A DNA stretch of 64,000 nucleotides from Nonlabens spongiae (GTDB taxonomy: Bacteria > Bacteroidota > Bacteroidia > Flavobacteriales > Flavobacteriaceae), in NCBI RefSeq assembly GCF_002117125.1, contig NZ_CP019344.1:2756501-2820500 (forward strand). Direction: 5' to 3'. Positions 1-9,281 of this stretch are shown piece after piece. Positions within the stretch are counted from its first letter, which is position 1; the number at the start of each line of letters is the position of its first letter. Both the position numbers and the translations under genes were made by a program. A model generated the notes under the pieces. The model did no database searches and was not told where the DNA came from. It saw only the letters and a list, made by a program, of their open reading frames with translations.

Positions 1-632
1 ATATTTAATTCAGCAGCTGCAACACGCTTTCTGCGGCTACGCTCTTCACCACCTCTTCTGGAAGGCCAGTGATTTACGATAAAATGCATAGGATCACCAT
101 CTAACTCGCCAGAAACAACCAGTTGATCTCTGGTAAAGATCCGATCTCCATCTAGTTCATCATAAATCAATAATCTCCTTGCCTGTTCATTAGTAACTTT
201 AAAGTCTTCTTTCTTATACAAGAGACCTGTATCTATCCCTCTACGATCGGGTGAATCGTGATGTACAATACCGTAATCAAACTCACGCAGTAATGGATGG
301 CTGGCAAGATCTTCTAGTACCTTTCTATTTTCGATCTCACATACACCTATTATGGAAGGAGCCGTTTGAGCACGGTCGTTACCTAACTTACGCAGCACGC
401 GAGCCATGTTAGTTAATTTCTTCTGATAAATTTCCTCGCGCAGCCCCTCTGCCATTTCCATGATCGGGCTGGCCTCGTCGTTTATCGTAGTGTCGTCCTC
501 GGTGTCAAATAAATTTTCAAGGTTATAAAACGCTACGGTTTTAACCTTATACTGTTTAGATGACTGTTGTGCCTGTAGGGTTTCCGCTTTCGCGAAAGCG
601 AGACACAGCAAGGCAATGAGCCAATTTTTCAT
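1..632 (-). CDS. Secreted endonuclease/exonuclease/phosphatase family protein (3' end outside window)
   Basis: The gene starts at 632 on the minus strand and is still open at base 1, so about 210 N-terminal residues are visible. The start gives a signal peptide (MKNWLIALLCLAFAK...) ending near the AQQ at about residues 21-23. The mature part begins with YKVKTVAFYNLENLFDTEDD, the usual opening of Bacteroidota EEP-fold phosphoesterases. It continues with a metal-site Glu in GVCEIENRKVLEDL and the NHWPSRRGG motif. The family cleaves phosphodiester or phosphate ester bonds with divalent metal. The product is probably periplasmic or extracellular. It is divergent from a TonB receptor and DUF5689 lipoprotein, a set that often travels together in Bacteroidota and suggests nucleic acid or phosphate scavenging (inference). 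A palindrome copy at 585-600 lies inside the signal peptide. Confidence 0.85.
   Translation of the reverse strand, partial: MKNWLIALLCLAFAKAETLQAQQSSKQYKVKTVAFYNLENLFDTEDDTTINDEASPIMEMAEGLREEIYQKKLTNMARVLRKLGNDRAQTAPSIIGVCEIENRKVLEDLASHPLLREFDYGIVHHDSPDRRGIDTGLLYKKEDFKVTNEQARRLLIYDELDGDRIFTRDQLVVSGELDGDPMHFIVNHWPSRRGGEERSRRKRVAAAELN
585..600. repeat. CGCTTTCGCGAAAGCG palindrome, copy 1
   Basis: Perfect 16-bp palindrome inside the signal peptide of the EEP-family gene, read there as A-F-A-K-A on the minus strand. Confidence 0.95.
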
Positions 633-717
633 AATATTACTTTTACTTTTCAGGTTATCTTTTTGTAAACATTTAACCAAATGCCGCGCCAAAGGTACGA
701 GATCGAGTAATAAAGAT

Positions 718-725
718 TATTTTTG
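718..725 (+). promoter_or_regulatory. -7 promoter element upstream of TonB receptor
   Basis: TATTTTTG matches the Bacteroidota -7 consensus TAnnTTTG and lies 35 bases before the start codon at 761. I see no good -33 TTTG at the expected distance, so this is only a half-supported promoter. Confidence 0.4.
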
Positions 726-760
726 CCCCCCATTTCATAACGATTACTTAATATTTTCCT

Positions 761-3607
761 ATGAGGATAATAAATGACAAACGAATTCTGGTAGTATTTT
801 TTACGCTGTGGGCTTCGTTAACTATGGCTCAAGAATTAATAAAGGGTCGAGTGATTGATGACGTTACTGAGGAGCCTATCCCTGGTGTCATCGTAACTGT
901 AGTAGGTCTGGATTTTGATGCCGAGACTGATGCGCAAGGTTATTTTGTGATCTCTGGCAATGTGCCAGTAGGTGATCAAAAACTAAGCATCATTTTCAAC
1001 GGATATTATACTAAGATCATTCCTATTGTGGTGAGTCTTGAACAAGTAGTGAATATTGATCCGTTATATCTAGTTCAAGATAATGCCGAAGTTTCTCAAT
1101 CTCAAGGAGTCATTTCCCTGACTGAAAATGATCTTGCAGATGATGAAAATGCTGCAAACAACATTTCGGGCTTGCTACAAGCTACACGTGACCAGTTCTT
1201 GCGTGCAGCAGCCTTTGATTTCAGTTCAACATTCTTCCGTCCTCGTGGTTTAAACAGTGAAGATGGTAAGGTGATCATTAATGGACTTGAGATGAATAAG
1301 CAATTCTCAGGCCGTCCTCAATGGAGTAACTGGGGAGGTTTGAATGATTTACAACGCAATCAGGTTTTTACCATGGGTCTTCAACCAGCTGATGTAACTT
1401 TCGGTGGTTATGGAGGTGTGCAGAGCATCGATATGAGAGCTTCACAGCAAAGACCAGGTACTCAAATTTCTTATGCATCTTCTAATCGTAGTTACCAAGG
1501 TCGATTTATGGCGAGTTATCGCAGTGGATTGCTAGAAAGCGGCTGGAGCTATGCAATATCTGCTTCAAGAAGAGCTGGTGATGAGGGCTACTTTGATGCT
1601 ACTTTATACGATGCCAACTCGATAGGACTCTCAGTAGAGAAAAAGCTGAATGATTCTCACTCGATAAACTTTACTGGAATGTACGCCGCTAACCGTAGAG
1701 GTCGTAGAACTGCAGTAACTCAAGAGATTGTTGATCTGAAAGGTGTTGAGTACAATCCATTATGGGGTTTCCAGAACAACCAGCAACGCAACTCGCGCAT
1801 TAGAGAAATTGATGAACCTATCCTGATGTTAAACCATTATTGGGACGTGACTGACAAATTCAGAATCAATACAAACGTGGGCTATCAATTTGGTAAAATA
1901 GGTAATACACGTATTGATAATGGAGGTACTACTCTTAGAGAAGTTAACGGTCAGTTTAGTTTTGAAGGGGGAGCAAGAAACCCAAATCCAGATTACTACC
2001 AGAACTTACCAAGCTACTTCTTGAGAAACGGATCTGAGCCTATTGATTTTCAATACGCATATCAAGCTGAACAGGCCTTTATAAATGATGGTCAGCTAGA
2101 CTGGAATGCACTTTATGAAGCAAATAGAGTTACAGCCAGTCAAGGAGATAATGCTTTATATGTAATTCAGGAGGATCGTATAGATGATGATCAATTACAG
2201 GCAAATATTTTATTCTCTGCTGATATTTCAGACAATATTTTGTTCAATGGAGGGGTCAATTACCGTAATCTAAAGAGTGAAAACTATGCCTTAGTTCAGG
2301 ATGAACTAGGTGGTAATGGTTTCTTAGATATCGACTTTTTCTCTGATGAAAGTGCTGCTGAAGTTCAAGATCAACTAGATGCAGCACAGTCAGATGTGAA
2401 CAACCCTAATAGAATTGTGAGAGAGGGTGACCGTTACAAATACAATTACGATATCAATGCAGAAGTTTATTCGGCATTTGCTCAAGGTCAGTTCAAGTCT
2501 AAGTACATCGATTACTATGTAGCTGGAAATGTAAGTAGGACATCTTACCAACGTGATGGTAAATACGAGAATGGTAACTTTATAGGAAACAGCTTCGGGA
2601 AAAGTGAAGAGCTAGACTTTACCAATTTTGGTGTAAAAGGAGGAGCGACTTATAAAATCAATGGTCAGAATTACATTGATGCTAATGCTGCCTACATGAC
2701 CAGAGCACCTTATATAAGAAACTCTTTCACTAACGCTCGTCAAAACAACAACACAACTACGGGTCTCGAGTCTGAAAGATCATATAGTGGAGACCTGAGT
2801 TATATCTTGAGAACACCTTCTCTAAAAATGCGTTTGACTGGTTACTATACGCAATTCCTCGATGGATCTGATATAGGTTTCTACTTCACTGAAGATTTAA
2901 CAGGTCTACCTATAGACGATGGTGCGGCTTTTGTGCAAGAAGTAGTTACAAACATTGAGCGTAGAAATGTTGGTGTGGAAATGGGTGTAGAGTACCAAAT
3001 GACACCTACCTTCAAATTGAAAGGTGCCGCGGCCATAGGACAAAATACATTTACTAACAATCCTGACCTTTACTTGACAAGTGACGATTTTGACGGTGAG
3101 TTAAGATTTGGGGATGGAACGGTAGCCTTAGAAGACTATCACGTAGCAGGTGGGCCAGAGACCGCGTTGCAATTAGGTTTTGAATATCGTGATCCGGAGT
3201 ACTGGAATGTGGGAGTAACCGCAAACTATTTTGCAAATGGATATATAGACGTGAGTAACTTGAGACGTTCTGCAAACTTTATCCAAGATTACGATGCTCA
3301 GGTTTTTAACGATTATGACCCTGCGGTTGCAAATGAATTGCTGAGACAAGAGCAATTTGATGACTACCTTATCTGGAACGCAGTGGGAGGTAAATCTTGG
3401 AAAATAGGTGATAAATACATTGGTTTCTTTGCTGTAGTCAATAACATATTTGATATTGAATATAAAACTGGTGGATTTGAGCAATCACGTAACTCAAATT
3501 TCAGATCGGTAAGAGACGATCAAAACAACCCAACTGAAGTTTTTGCACCTAGATATTTCTTTGGAAATGGTGCGACTTACTATGTAAATGTATATTTAAG
3601 ATTTTAA
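761..3607 (+). CDS. TonB-dependent receptor with CarboxypepD_reg-like N-terminal domain
   Basis: A 948-residue outer-membrane receptor. Residues 1-23 form a signal peptide ending in MAQE. Residues 25-105 are a carboxypeptidase-regulatory-like beta sandwich (GRVIDDVTEEPIPGVIVTVV). The plug domain follows at about 120-240 (RPRGLNSEDGKVIINGLEMN) and then a long beta-barrel ending in VNVYLRF with a terminal Phe. Such receptors import substrates across the outer membrane using ExbB/ExbD/TonB energy. The DUF5689 lipoprotein starts right after it and is probably its surface partner. The divergent secreted nuclease suggests a phosphate- or nucleotide-containing ligand, but nothing in the receptor itself names the substrate. 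Confidence 0.88.
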   Translation: MRIINDKRILVVFFTLWASLTMAQELIKGRVIDDVTEEPIPGVIVTVVGLDFDAETDAQGYFVISGNVPVGDQKLSIIFNGYYTKIIPIVVSLEQVVNIDPLYLVQDNAEVSQSQGVISLTENDLADDENAANNISGLLQATRDQFLRAAAFDFSSTFFRPRGLNSEDGKVIINGLEMNKQFSGRPQWSNWGGLNDLQRNQVFTMGLQPADVTFGGYGGVQSIDMRASQQRPGTQISYASSNRSYQGRFMASYRSGLLESGWSYAISASRRAGDEGYFDATLYDANSIGLSVEKKLNDSHSINFTGMYAANRRGRRTAVTQEIVDLKGVEYNPLWGFQNNQQRNSRIREIDEPILMLNHYWDVTDKFRINTNVGYQFGKIGNTRIDNGGTTLREVNGQFSFEGGARNPNPDYYQNLPSYFLRNGSEPIDFQYAYQAEQAFINDGQLDWNALYEANRVTASQGDNALYVIQEDRIDDDQLQANILFSADISDNILFNGGVNYRNLKSENYALVQDELGGNGFLDIDFFSDESAAEVQDQLDAAQSDVNNPNRIVREGDRYKYNYDINAEVYSAFAQGQFKSKYIDYYVAGNVSRTSYQRDGKYENGNFIGNSFGKSEELDFTNFGVKGGATYKINGQNYIDANAAYMTRAPYIRNSFTNARQNNNTTTGLESERSYSGDLSYILRTPSLKMRLTGYYTQFLDGSDIGFYFTEDLTGLPIDDGAAFVQEVVTNIERRNVGVEMGVEYQMTPTFKLKGAAAIGQNTFTNNPDLYLTSDDFDGELRFGDGTVALEDYHVAGGPETALQLGFEYRDPEYWNVGVTANYFANGYIDVSNLRRSANFIQDYDAQVFNDYDPAVANELLRQEQFDDYLIWNAVGGKSWKIGDKYIGFFAVVNNIFDIEYKTGGFEQSRNSNFRSVRDDQNNPTEVFAPRYFFGNGATYYVNVYLRF

Positions 3608-3639
3608 AAGCAACGATGAATTATATTAATAACGACAAT

Positions 3640-5046
3640 ATGAGAACTTTCAAAAAATTACTACTCATGATGGTGCTGGGAGCAGTAGCCTTTTCATGTG
3701 TTGAAGATGATGATTTTGCCGTGCCAGAGACTGCGCCGGTTAACGTCGACGCACCAGAAAACTTACAGCCCATGGCATTTGTTGTGGACCAGATTGAGCA
3801 AAGTAACGATGAGATGGTGACTTTTGAGACAGAAAACGTCTTTATGGAAGGTTACGTAATTTCTAGTGATCAAGCTGGTAACTTCTTTGAAGAGCTTGTA
3901 CTTCAAGATGCTGTTGAAAATCCTGCTACGGGTATCAAAGTTTTAATTGATGTGAACCCATTATTTACTACTTATCAAGTAGGTCAGCGTGTATACGTTA
4001 GACTTGACGGGTTGACAGCTGGTTATTCTAATGGGGTCCCAGTTTTAGGAATTCAGGGCAATGGTAGTATTGAAAAAATTGCTCCAGCACTTCAGGATGA
4101 AGTATTTCTAAGAGATGATGATGTTTTTGACGTCGTTCCTACTGTGGTAACTACTAATGCAGATCTCACAAGAGATAGATTGTTGACGTTAGTTCAATTC
4201 CCTAATGTACAATTTGCAACTGCTGATGTAGGTCGATCTTTTGCCGCTGAGCCAGATGATCAATTTGATGGTTTGAGATTACTTCAAACTTGTGATGATT
4301 TTTTTGCAGCTCCCATAAGATTGGAAACGAGTACATTCTCTGATTTTAAAGCTAACCGTTTGTTTGATGGAAGCGGTTCTGTAACTGCAATCCTTGGACG
4401 TGATTTTGAGGATGATAATTTTGTTATTTCGGTTAACTCTTTAAGTGATTTTGATTTTGATCAAGATGTGCGTTGCAACTTTGACGTGGTTTCTTGTGGT
4501 ACCGCCAGTGGTCCAGGTTCAAACACTATTTTGTTTGAAGACTTTGAATCTGAAAACTTTGGTACTGCTGAGCCAGCAGGCTGGACTAACTACATTCAAG
4601 ATGGTAGCGTAGAGTTCACTGTTTATGATAGCTTTGGAACTAACGCATCTTTAGGAAGAAGTGTTAATATAGGTTCTTTTAGATCTGGTGATGCAAGCTC
4701 AGTGGCGTGGCTGATTACACCACAAATTGACTTTGACGCTCAAATGGGAGAGGTTTTCTCTTTTGATTCATCAAACAGTTTCTCAGATGGTAGCACACTT
4801 CAAGTGCTTTACAGTGCTGACTGGGATGGTACAGAAGCAAATATTGAAACAGCTACTTGGGAACCGCTTGCTGATGCAAATGTCGTTTCTGATTCTGAAT
4901 TTTTTGGAAACTGGGTAAGTTCAGGTAACGTTTCTTTAGACTGTCTTTCTGGTGCGGGATACCTCGCGTTTAAATATGAAGGAAGCGGTGAAGAAGAAAA
5001 TGATGGTACTTATGAGATTGACAATATCTCTGTGACGAGCAACTAA
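3640..5046 (+). CDS. DUF5689-type surface lipoprotein
   Basis: The reading frame opens at 3616, but the ATG at 3640 gives a proper lipoprotein signal (MRTFKKLLLMMVLGAVAFSC, lipid Cys about residue 20), so I prefer that start. The next ~240 residues match my memory of DUF5689 (OB-like fold: FMEGYVISSDQAGNFFEELV, later GQRVYVRLDGLTAG). The last ~170 residues begin NTILFEDFESENFG and look like a choice-of-anchor J jelly-roll module. It starts about 30 bases after the TonB receptor stop and a strong terminator follows, so the two form one transcript. The role is probably substrate capture at the cell surface for the receptor. The domain names come from recall of family patterns. Confidence 0.75.
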   Translation: MRTFKKLLLMMVLGAVAFSCVEDDDFAVPETAPVNVDAPENLQPMAFVVDQIEQSNDEMVTFETENVFMEGYVISSDQAGNFFEELVLQDAVENPATGIKVLIDVNPLFTTYQVGQRVYVRLDGLTAGYSNGVPVLGIQGNGSIEKIAPALQDEVFLRDDDVFDVVPTVVTTNADLTRDRLLTLVQFPNVQFATADVGRSFAAEPDDQFDGLRLLQTCDDFFAAPIRLETSTFSDFKANRLFDGSGSVTAILGRDFEDDNFVISVNSLSDFDFDQDVRCNFDVVSCGTASGPGSNTILFEDFESENFGTAEPAGWTNYIQDGSVEFTVYDSFGTNASLGRSVNIGSFRSGDASSVAWLITPQIDFDAQMGEVFSFDSSNSFSDGSTLQVLYSADWDGTEANIETATWEPLADANVVSDSEFFGNWVSSGNVSLDCLSGAGYLAFKYEGSGEEENDGTYEIDNISVTSN

Positions 5047-5073
5047 TTGTTTGCCAAATAAGATCATATTAAA

Positions 5074-5098
5074 AGCTACTCTTGCGAGTGGCTTTTTT
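5074..5098 (+). terminator. Rho-independent terminator after DUF5689 lipoprotein gene
   Basis: Eight-base stem AGCTACTC/GAGTGGCT (one G-T pair) around the loop TTGC, followed directly by a T-run. It ends the receptor-lipoprotein transcript. Confidence 0.85.
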
Positions 5099-5156
5099 CG
5101 TTTTGATAGAAGCTTAACAACCATTATCACGTAATTTCCTACCTTTAAAATTAAAA

Positions 5157-5450
5157 ATGGCAAGTTTTAAAGAACTTACTCAAGGTGAAACACCTGTACT
5201 CATTGACTTTTTTGCAACCTGGTGTGGGCCTTGTCAAACCATGATGCCTGTACTTGATCAACTCAAGAACGATATGGGAGAATCGGTTAAGATCCTTAAA
5301 ATCGATATTGACAAAAATCCTGCAGTAGCGCAGAAATTTCAGATACGTGGTGTACCTGCATTTATGATTTTTAAGAATGGAGAGCAAGTATGGCGCGGTT
5401 CTGGGGTTCAGCCGTTACATGAACTGAAGGCAAAGCTTCAAAACGCTTAA
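5157..5450 (+). CDS. trxA: Thioredoxin
   Basis: A 97-residue single-domain thioredoxin with the active site ATWCGPCQ (Cys23 and Cys26) and the cis-Pro loop [13 protein letters not shown]. There is no signal peptide, so it is cytoplasmic and a general protein-disulfide reductant. It is slightly shorter than the ~105-residue family norm because the N-terminal strand is trimmed. It lies between a terminator and a secreted hydrolase and appears to be its own unit. An alternative name would be thioredoxin-family protein, because flavobacteria carry several paralogues. Confidence 0.88.
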   Translation: MASFKELTQGETPVLIDFFATWCGPCQTMMPVLDQLKNDMGESVKILKIDIDKNPAVAQKFQIRGVPAFMIFKNGEQVWRGSGVQPLHELKAKLQNA

Positions 5451-5496
5451 TGTAACGTTCTGACGCTTCTCCTTACTCATCTTTTAAATTCTCCTC

Positions 5497-6891
5497 ATGA
5501 AAATCCTTTCGCTTTCATTTACGGTATTGCTCACTTTCATATGCTTTGAAAATTCTGCTCAGAACTTTGAAGGAACTTGGACTGGTGGTATTCAGGGATT
5601 GCCCCTAATTTTTCAGATTGATAAGACCGAGTCAGGTTACACAGCAAAAATGCAAAGTCCCAAACAGAGCAAGCAGTTCTTGCCTATGACTTCCGTCAGG
5701 GTACAAAGTGATAGTCTCATCATGAAATTAGACGCCTATACGATTGAGTACAAGGGACAACTTGTAGGAGAAACCATTTCTGGAATTTTTACTCAAGGCG
5801 GGATGCGTTTTAGCATGGAGCTTTCGCGAAAGCCGTTTGATCCATCATCGATGAAGAGGCCTCAAGATCCTGAGCCACCTTACGCTTACCAAGTAGAAGA
5901 AGTCTCGTTTTTAAATAAAGATGCTAATAATATCAAACTTGCTGGAACGCTAACCTTACCGCCAGGCATAAAAAACCCGCCAGTAGCGGTCTTGATTTCG
6001 GGATCAGGACCACAAAATAGAAACGAGGAATTATTGAATCACAGACCATTTCTGGTTCTTGCAGATCATTTGACAAAAAATGGAATAGCCGTTTTGCGAT
6101 ACGATGATCGTGGAGTAGGAGAGTCAGAAGGCAATTATGCTACCGCCACGAGTGAAGACCTGGCTACAGATGCCGCTGCCGCCGTAGCTTATCTGAAAAG
6201 TCGTAGCGACGTAGATGGTAATAAAATTGGACTGATAGGACACAGCGAGGGCGGTTTGATCGCTCCCATGGTAATTGCAGATTATCAGGACGATGTGGCA
6301 TTTTTCATATCACTTGCTGGTCCAGGAGTTTCTGGAAAGGAAGTTTTGCTACCCCAACTCAAAAAAATCGCTATACTCAATGGCGCTTCAGAAGAACTGG
6401 CCAATTATGAGAACCAAATGTTCAAAACCGTTTTTGAGAAAATAAATAATCACCCAAAACTTTCTCAAGCTGAAATGTCAAAGGAAATAGAGGAAATTAT
6501 TTCAGATTTTGTGGCAAATGGCAGCGAAGATTTCAAAAAAGGCTATAATCAAGAAACACAACAGAGCATCGCTCAACAGTTTTCTCAAGACTGGATGCGA
6601 TTCTTCATCACTCACGATCCCACAAATGACCTTCAGAAAGTTGATGTTCCTACTTTATTACTCAATGGCTCTCTAGATTATCAGATTATTCCAGAACTCA
6701 ACTTGCCTGAAATGGAAAAGAAAATAAAGAGCAATGGCAATGAAGATGTAACCGTTATTGAATTTGACGGGATGAATCACTTATTCCAAAACGCAACCAC
6801 CGGTGCAGGGTATGAATATGAAATGATTGATGAAACCATTGCGCCAAAAGTCCTGTCGACCATTTCAGAATGGATCAATGAGCGGTTTTGA
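5497..6891 (+). CDS. Secreted alpha/beta hydrolase (peptidase/esterase-like)
   Basis: A 464-residue exported enzyme. Residues 1-22 form a signal peptide (ending ENSAQ). Residues 23-125 are a beta-rich lipocalin-like front domain. From about 145 there is an alpha/beta hydrolase fold with oxyanion segment LISGSGPQNRN, nucleophile elbow GHSEGG (Ser250), acid Asp394 in LLNGSLDYQ and His428 in GMNHLF. The architecture fits secreted Bacteroidota hydrolases acting on peptides or esters; the substrate cannot be told. A variant palindrome at 5820 encodes LSRK in the linker between the two domains. Confidence 0.82.
   Translation: MKILSLSFTVLLTFICFENSAQNFEGTWTGGIQGLPLIFQIDKTESGYTAKMQSPKQSKQFLPMTSVRVQSDSLIMKLDAYTIEYKGQLVGETISGIFTQGGMRFSMELSRKPFDPSSMKRPQDPEPPYAYQVEEVSFLNKDANNIKLAGTLTLPPGIKNPPVAVLISGSGPQNRNEELLNHRPFLVLADHLTKNGIAVLRYDDRGVGESEGNYATATSEDLATDAAAAVAYLKSRSDVDGNKIGLIGHSEGGLIAPMVIADYQDDVAFFISLAGPGVSGKEVLLPQLKKIAILNGASEELANYENQMFKTVFEKINNHPKLSQAEMSKEIEEIISDFVANGSEDFKKGYNQETQQSIAQQFSQDWMRFFITHDPTNDLQKVDVPTLLLNGSLDYQIIPELNLPEMEKKIKSNGNEDVTVIEFDGMNHLFQNATTGAGYEYEMIDETIAPKVLSTISEWINERF
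5820..5833. repeat. GCTTTCGCGAAAGC palindrome, copy 2
   Basis: The 14-bp core of the 16-bp palindrome, inside the alpha/beta hydrolase gene, read as L-S-R-K. The outermost base pair is not kept. Confidence 0.9.
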
Positions 6892-7049
6892 AAATAAACA
6901 ATTTAGAAATAGATTTAGCAAATTGTATCTTTTGCACACCTCTAATCGTTAACGAACTTAGACCACTGCGCTCGATGATGACCGACCTAAGAGAGAAAAT
7001 CATTATCAAGCTTGGAGCAATCATAATTCTGAATTCTGAATTCAGAAAA

Positions 7050-7514
7050 TTACCTCCAGTGATCTTTCTTGAGATTTGTCGCGGCGATGATCACGTCCAT
7101 TCTGGATATTTGACCTATTAATTTTCCTTCCTCAATTACTGGAAACCTGCGATGTCCGCTTTTTAGGAATCGGGCGGCAGCATCAAAGAGATCGGCCTCT
7201 GCATCAATGGTAAAGACTTGTGGGGACATGAGGTCTGAGACCTTACGATCTGCTACGGGCATATTATGATAGCGGCTGTCGCCTATGACTTGCATGAGGT
7301 CTGTATCACTTATAATTCCCACGAGATTATTGCTCTCATCTACTACGGGACCACCTGTGATGCGTTGTTTCAAGATGATCTCCATTACCTCGTTGATGGT
7401 TTGGTCCGGTTTAAACGTAATGAGTTTACGTGTCATGTAGTCCTTGACCCTTATCGCATCACGCTTATTAGTCTTTGCTTCTGACCTGCGTCCTGTAAAA
7501 CTTTTGATTCCCAT
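7050..7514 (-). CDS. Tandem CBS domain protein
   Basis: A 154-residue soluble protein made almost wholly of two CBS motifs. The first, about residues 22-85, contains VKDYMTRKLITFKPDQT and GGPVVDESNNLVGIISDTDL. The second, about 90-148, contains VSDLMSPQVFTIDAEADL and RRFPVIEEGKLIGQISRMDV. CBS pairs bind adenine nucleotides and act as energy sensors. No catalytic domain is attached, so the partner is unknown. The preceding basic stretch (KSFTGRRSEAKTNKRDAIR) is not part of the fold. It is convergent with the hydrolase gene. Confidence 0.85.
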   Translation of the reverse strand: MGIKSFTGRRSEAKTNKRDAIRVKDYMTRKLITFKPDQTINEVMEIILKQRITGGPVVDESNNLVGIISDTDLMQVIGDSRYHNMPVADRKVSDLMSPQVFTIDAEADLFDAAARFLKSGHRRFPVIEEGKLIGQISRMDVIIAATNLKKDHWR

Positions 7515-7658
7515 AGCTTGTAATTTAATTTCCCTCTAATTTAAGCATTTGAGATGATAAATTCAACCGGAAGGTTTTTTTAGAATGAAAATCACTGGTC
7601 TTTCTTGAAATTTTTTGAGAATCTACTTTCTTTAAGATATGACATGAAATGATACAGC

Positions 7659-7680
7659 TTACGCTTTCGCGAAAGCGTAA
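7659..7680. repeat. Extended palindrome (core CGCTTTCGCGAAAGCG), copy 3
   Basis: The 16-bp core is extended by three more paired bases on each side (TTA...TAA) to a perfect 22-bp palindrome. It is intergenic, between the divergent CBS and mrp genes. Confidence 0.95.
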
Positions 7681-7751
7681 CTACCCATTTACAACACATT
7701 TAAATCTGCGCATCCCGTTCATAAATTTATCGTAAGCTCGCTATTGCATCT

Positions 7752-7759
7752 TATCTTTG
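7752..7759 (+). promoter_or_regulatory. -7 promoter element of mrp
   Basis: TATCTTTG fits TAnnTTTG and lies 18 bases before the mrp start codon. No clear -33 element is seen. Confidence 0.45.
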
Positions 7760-7777
7760 TAAGCGCAAGAATGACTT

Positions 7778-8917
7778 ATGAAAATAGAGAAAAAAGATAT
7801 TTATAAAGCGCTTGAAACCATATCAGTACCGGGAGAAGGGCAAAATATGGTGGAGAGTGGAGCAGTGAAGAATGTGGTGGTTTTTGGTGAGGAGGTCGTT
7901 GTTGATATCACTATTGACAATCCTAGTTTACAAGCTAAGAAAAAGATAGAAGTGTCCATACTTCAAGCTATTCACAAAGAAGTTTATCAAAAAGCCCAGG
8001 TGAAGGTCAACCTCAAAGTTGAGGCTCCCACAACGGCGGATAATAAGAATTTAATTAAGGGAAAACCCATTCCTGGAATAGATAACATCATTGCAGTGGC
8101 CTCGGGAAAAGGTGGTGTAGGTAAATCTACGGTTACGGCAAACCTTGCGGTATCACTGGCAAAAATGGGCTTCAGTGTAGGTCTTCTTGACGCAGATATC
8201 TATGGGCCTAGTGCGACAATCATGTTTGACGTTGTCAATGAGCGCCCACTTTCGGTAAATGTGGACGGCAAGTCTAAAATGAAACCGGTGGAGAGTTATG
8301 GTGTAAAAGTCCTTTCAATAGGATTTTTTACGCAGCCTGATCAAGCGGTCGTATGGAGAGGTCCTATGGCGGCAAAGGCATTGAATCAAATGATTTTTGA
8401 TGCGGCTTGGGGCAAACTAGACTTCTTGATCGTAGATCTCCCACCTGGAACGGGTGATATTCATCTGAGCATCATGCAATCTTTGCCATTGACCGGTGCA
8501 GTTGTGGTAAGCACGCCACAAAACGTTGCCCTAGCCGATGCCCGTAAGGGTGTTGCGATGTTCCAGCAAGACAGTATTCAGGTGCCAGTTTTAGGTATCG
8601 TGGAAAACATGGCTTATTTTTCACCTCCAGAGCTGCCAGAGAATAAATATTATATATTTGGTCAGCACGGAGCTAGAAACTTGGCAGAGGATCTTGATAT
8701 TCCGTTCTTGGGAGAATTGCCACTAGTGCAGTCTATAAGAGAAGCCGGTGATGTAGGAAGGCCAGCAGCGATGCAAGAAGGTACCCCCACTGAAACTGCG
8801 TTCACCGAAATCACAAAGCGAGTCGTAGAGGAGACCGTAAGAAGAAATGATAACCTACCGCCCACCCAAGCCATCAAAATCACGACGATGGCAGGATGCA
8901 GCGCCGTAAAAAAATAA
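7778..8917 (+). CDS. apbC: Mrp/ApbC iron-sulfur cluster carrier ATPase
   Basis: A 379-residue cytoplasmic P-loop ATPase that carries 4Fe-4S clusters to apoproteins. Residues 1-85 are a MIP18/DUF59 domain. The deviant Walker A motif GKGGVGKST is at 110-118. It is followed by [11 protein letters not shown] and the [11 protein letters not shown] motif, all diagnostic of the Mrp/NBP35 family. The C-terminal cluster-binding CxxC is not obvious; GCSAV at the end holds a single Cys. The stop codon overlaps the start of the NifU-domain gene by one base, so the two are translationally coupled, which fits a shared iron-sulfur job. Confidence 0.92.
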   Translation: MKIEKKDIYKALETISVPGEGQNMVESGAVKNVVVFGEEVVVDITIDNPSLQAKKKIEVSILQAIHKEVYQKAQVKVNLKVEAPTTADNKNLIKGKPIPGIDNIIAVASGKGGVGKSTVTANLAVSLAKMGFSVGLLDADIYGPSATIMFDVVNERPLSVNVDGKSKMKPVESYGVKVLSIGFFTQPDQAVVWRGPMAAKALNQMIFDAAWGKLDFLIVDLPPGTGDIHLSIMQSLPLTGAVVVSTPQNVALADARKGVAMFQQDSIQVPVLGIVENMAYFSPPELPENKYYIFGQHGARNLAEDLDIPFLGELPLVQSIREAGDVGRPAAMQEGTPTETAFTEITKRVVEETVRRNDNLPPTQAIKITTMAGCSAVKK

Positions 8918-9204
8918 TGATGAAAACAGGAGAAGAATTAAAGGCTGTTGTGCTGGAAGGACTGGAAGAAATACGTCCTTTTTTACAGCGAGATGCCGGA
9001 GATATTGAGCTGGTTGATATAGAAGATGACAAGCACGTGAAAGTCCGTTTAATGGGTACGTGTGTGGGTTGTCAAGTGAACCAAATGACCCTAAAGTCTG
9101 GTGTGGAGCTGACTATCAAAAAACATGCACCACAAATAGAAAGTGTGACTGATATTTCTGGAATGACTGTAGAGGAAGAGTTCAGAGATATAGTTGATGA
9201 ATAA
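8917..9204 (+). CDS. NifU C-terminal-domain iron-sulfur scaffold protein
   Basis: About 95 residues from the ATG overlapping the mrp stop (TAATG); a second ATG follows directly. It is a single NifU-like domain with the cluster ligand motif [18 protein letters not shown] (CxxC at about residues 49-52). Proteins of this size donate Fe-S clusters (Nfu type). Coupling to mrp supports a joint cluster delivery step. The reading frame could be extended upstream to 8896, but that would run into mrp and adds basic residues untypical of the family. Confidence 0.9.
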   Translation: MMKTGEELKAVVLEGLEEIRPFLQRDAGDIELVDIEDDKHVKVRLMGTCVGCQVNQMTLKSGVELTIKKHAPQIESVTDISGMTVEEEFRDIVDE

Positions 9205-9228
9205 ATCAAAATAAATTAGTGTAAAGAG

Positions 9229-9258
9229 AAAAGCGCGATCGTGAGATCGCGCTTTTTG
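9229..9258 (+). terminator. Rho-independent terminator after mrp-nfu
   Basis: Perfect 12-bp stem AAAAGCGCGATC/GATCGCGCTTTT around the loop GTGA, ending in a T-run. It can serve both converging transcripts. Confidence 0.88.
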
Positions 9259-9281
9259 CTATTCTGTATTTAGGTACGCCT

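Noticed and set aside
6888..7121. 77-codon plus-strand frame after the alpha/beta hydrolase
   Set aside because: It overlaps the CBS protein gene end and has no recognisable domain, signal or ribosome binding site of its own.
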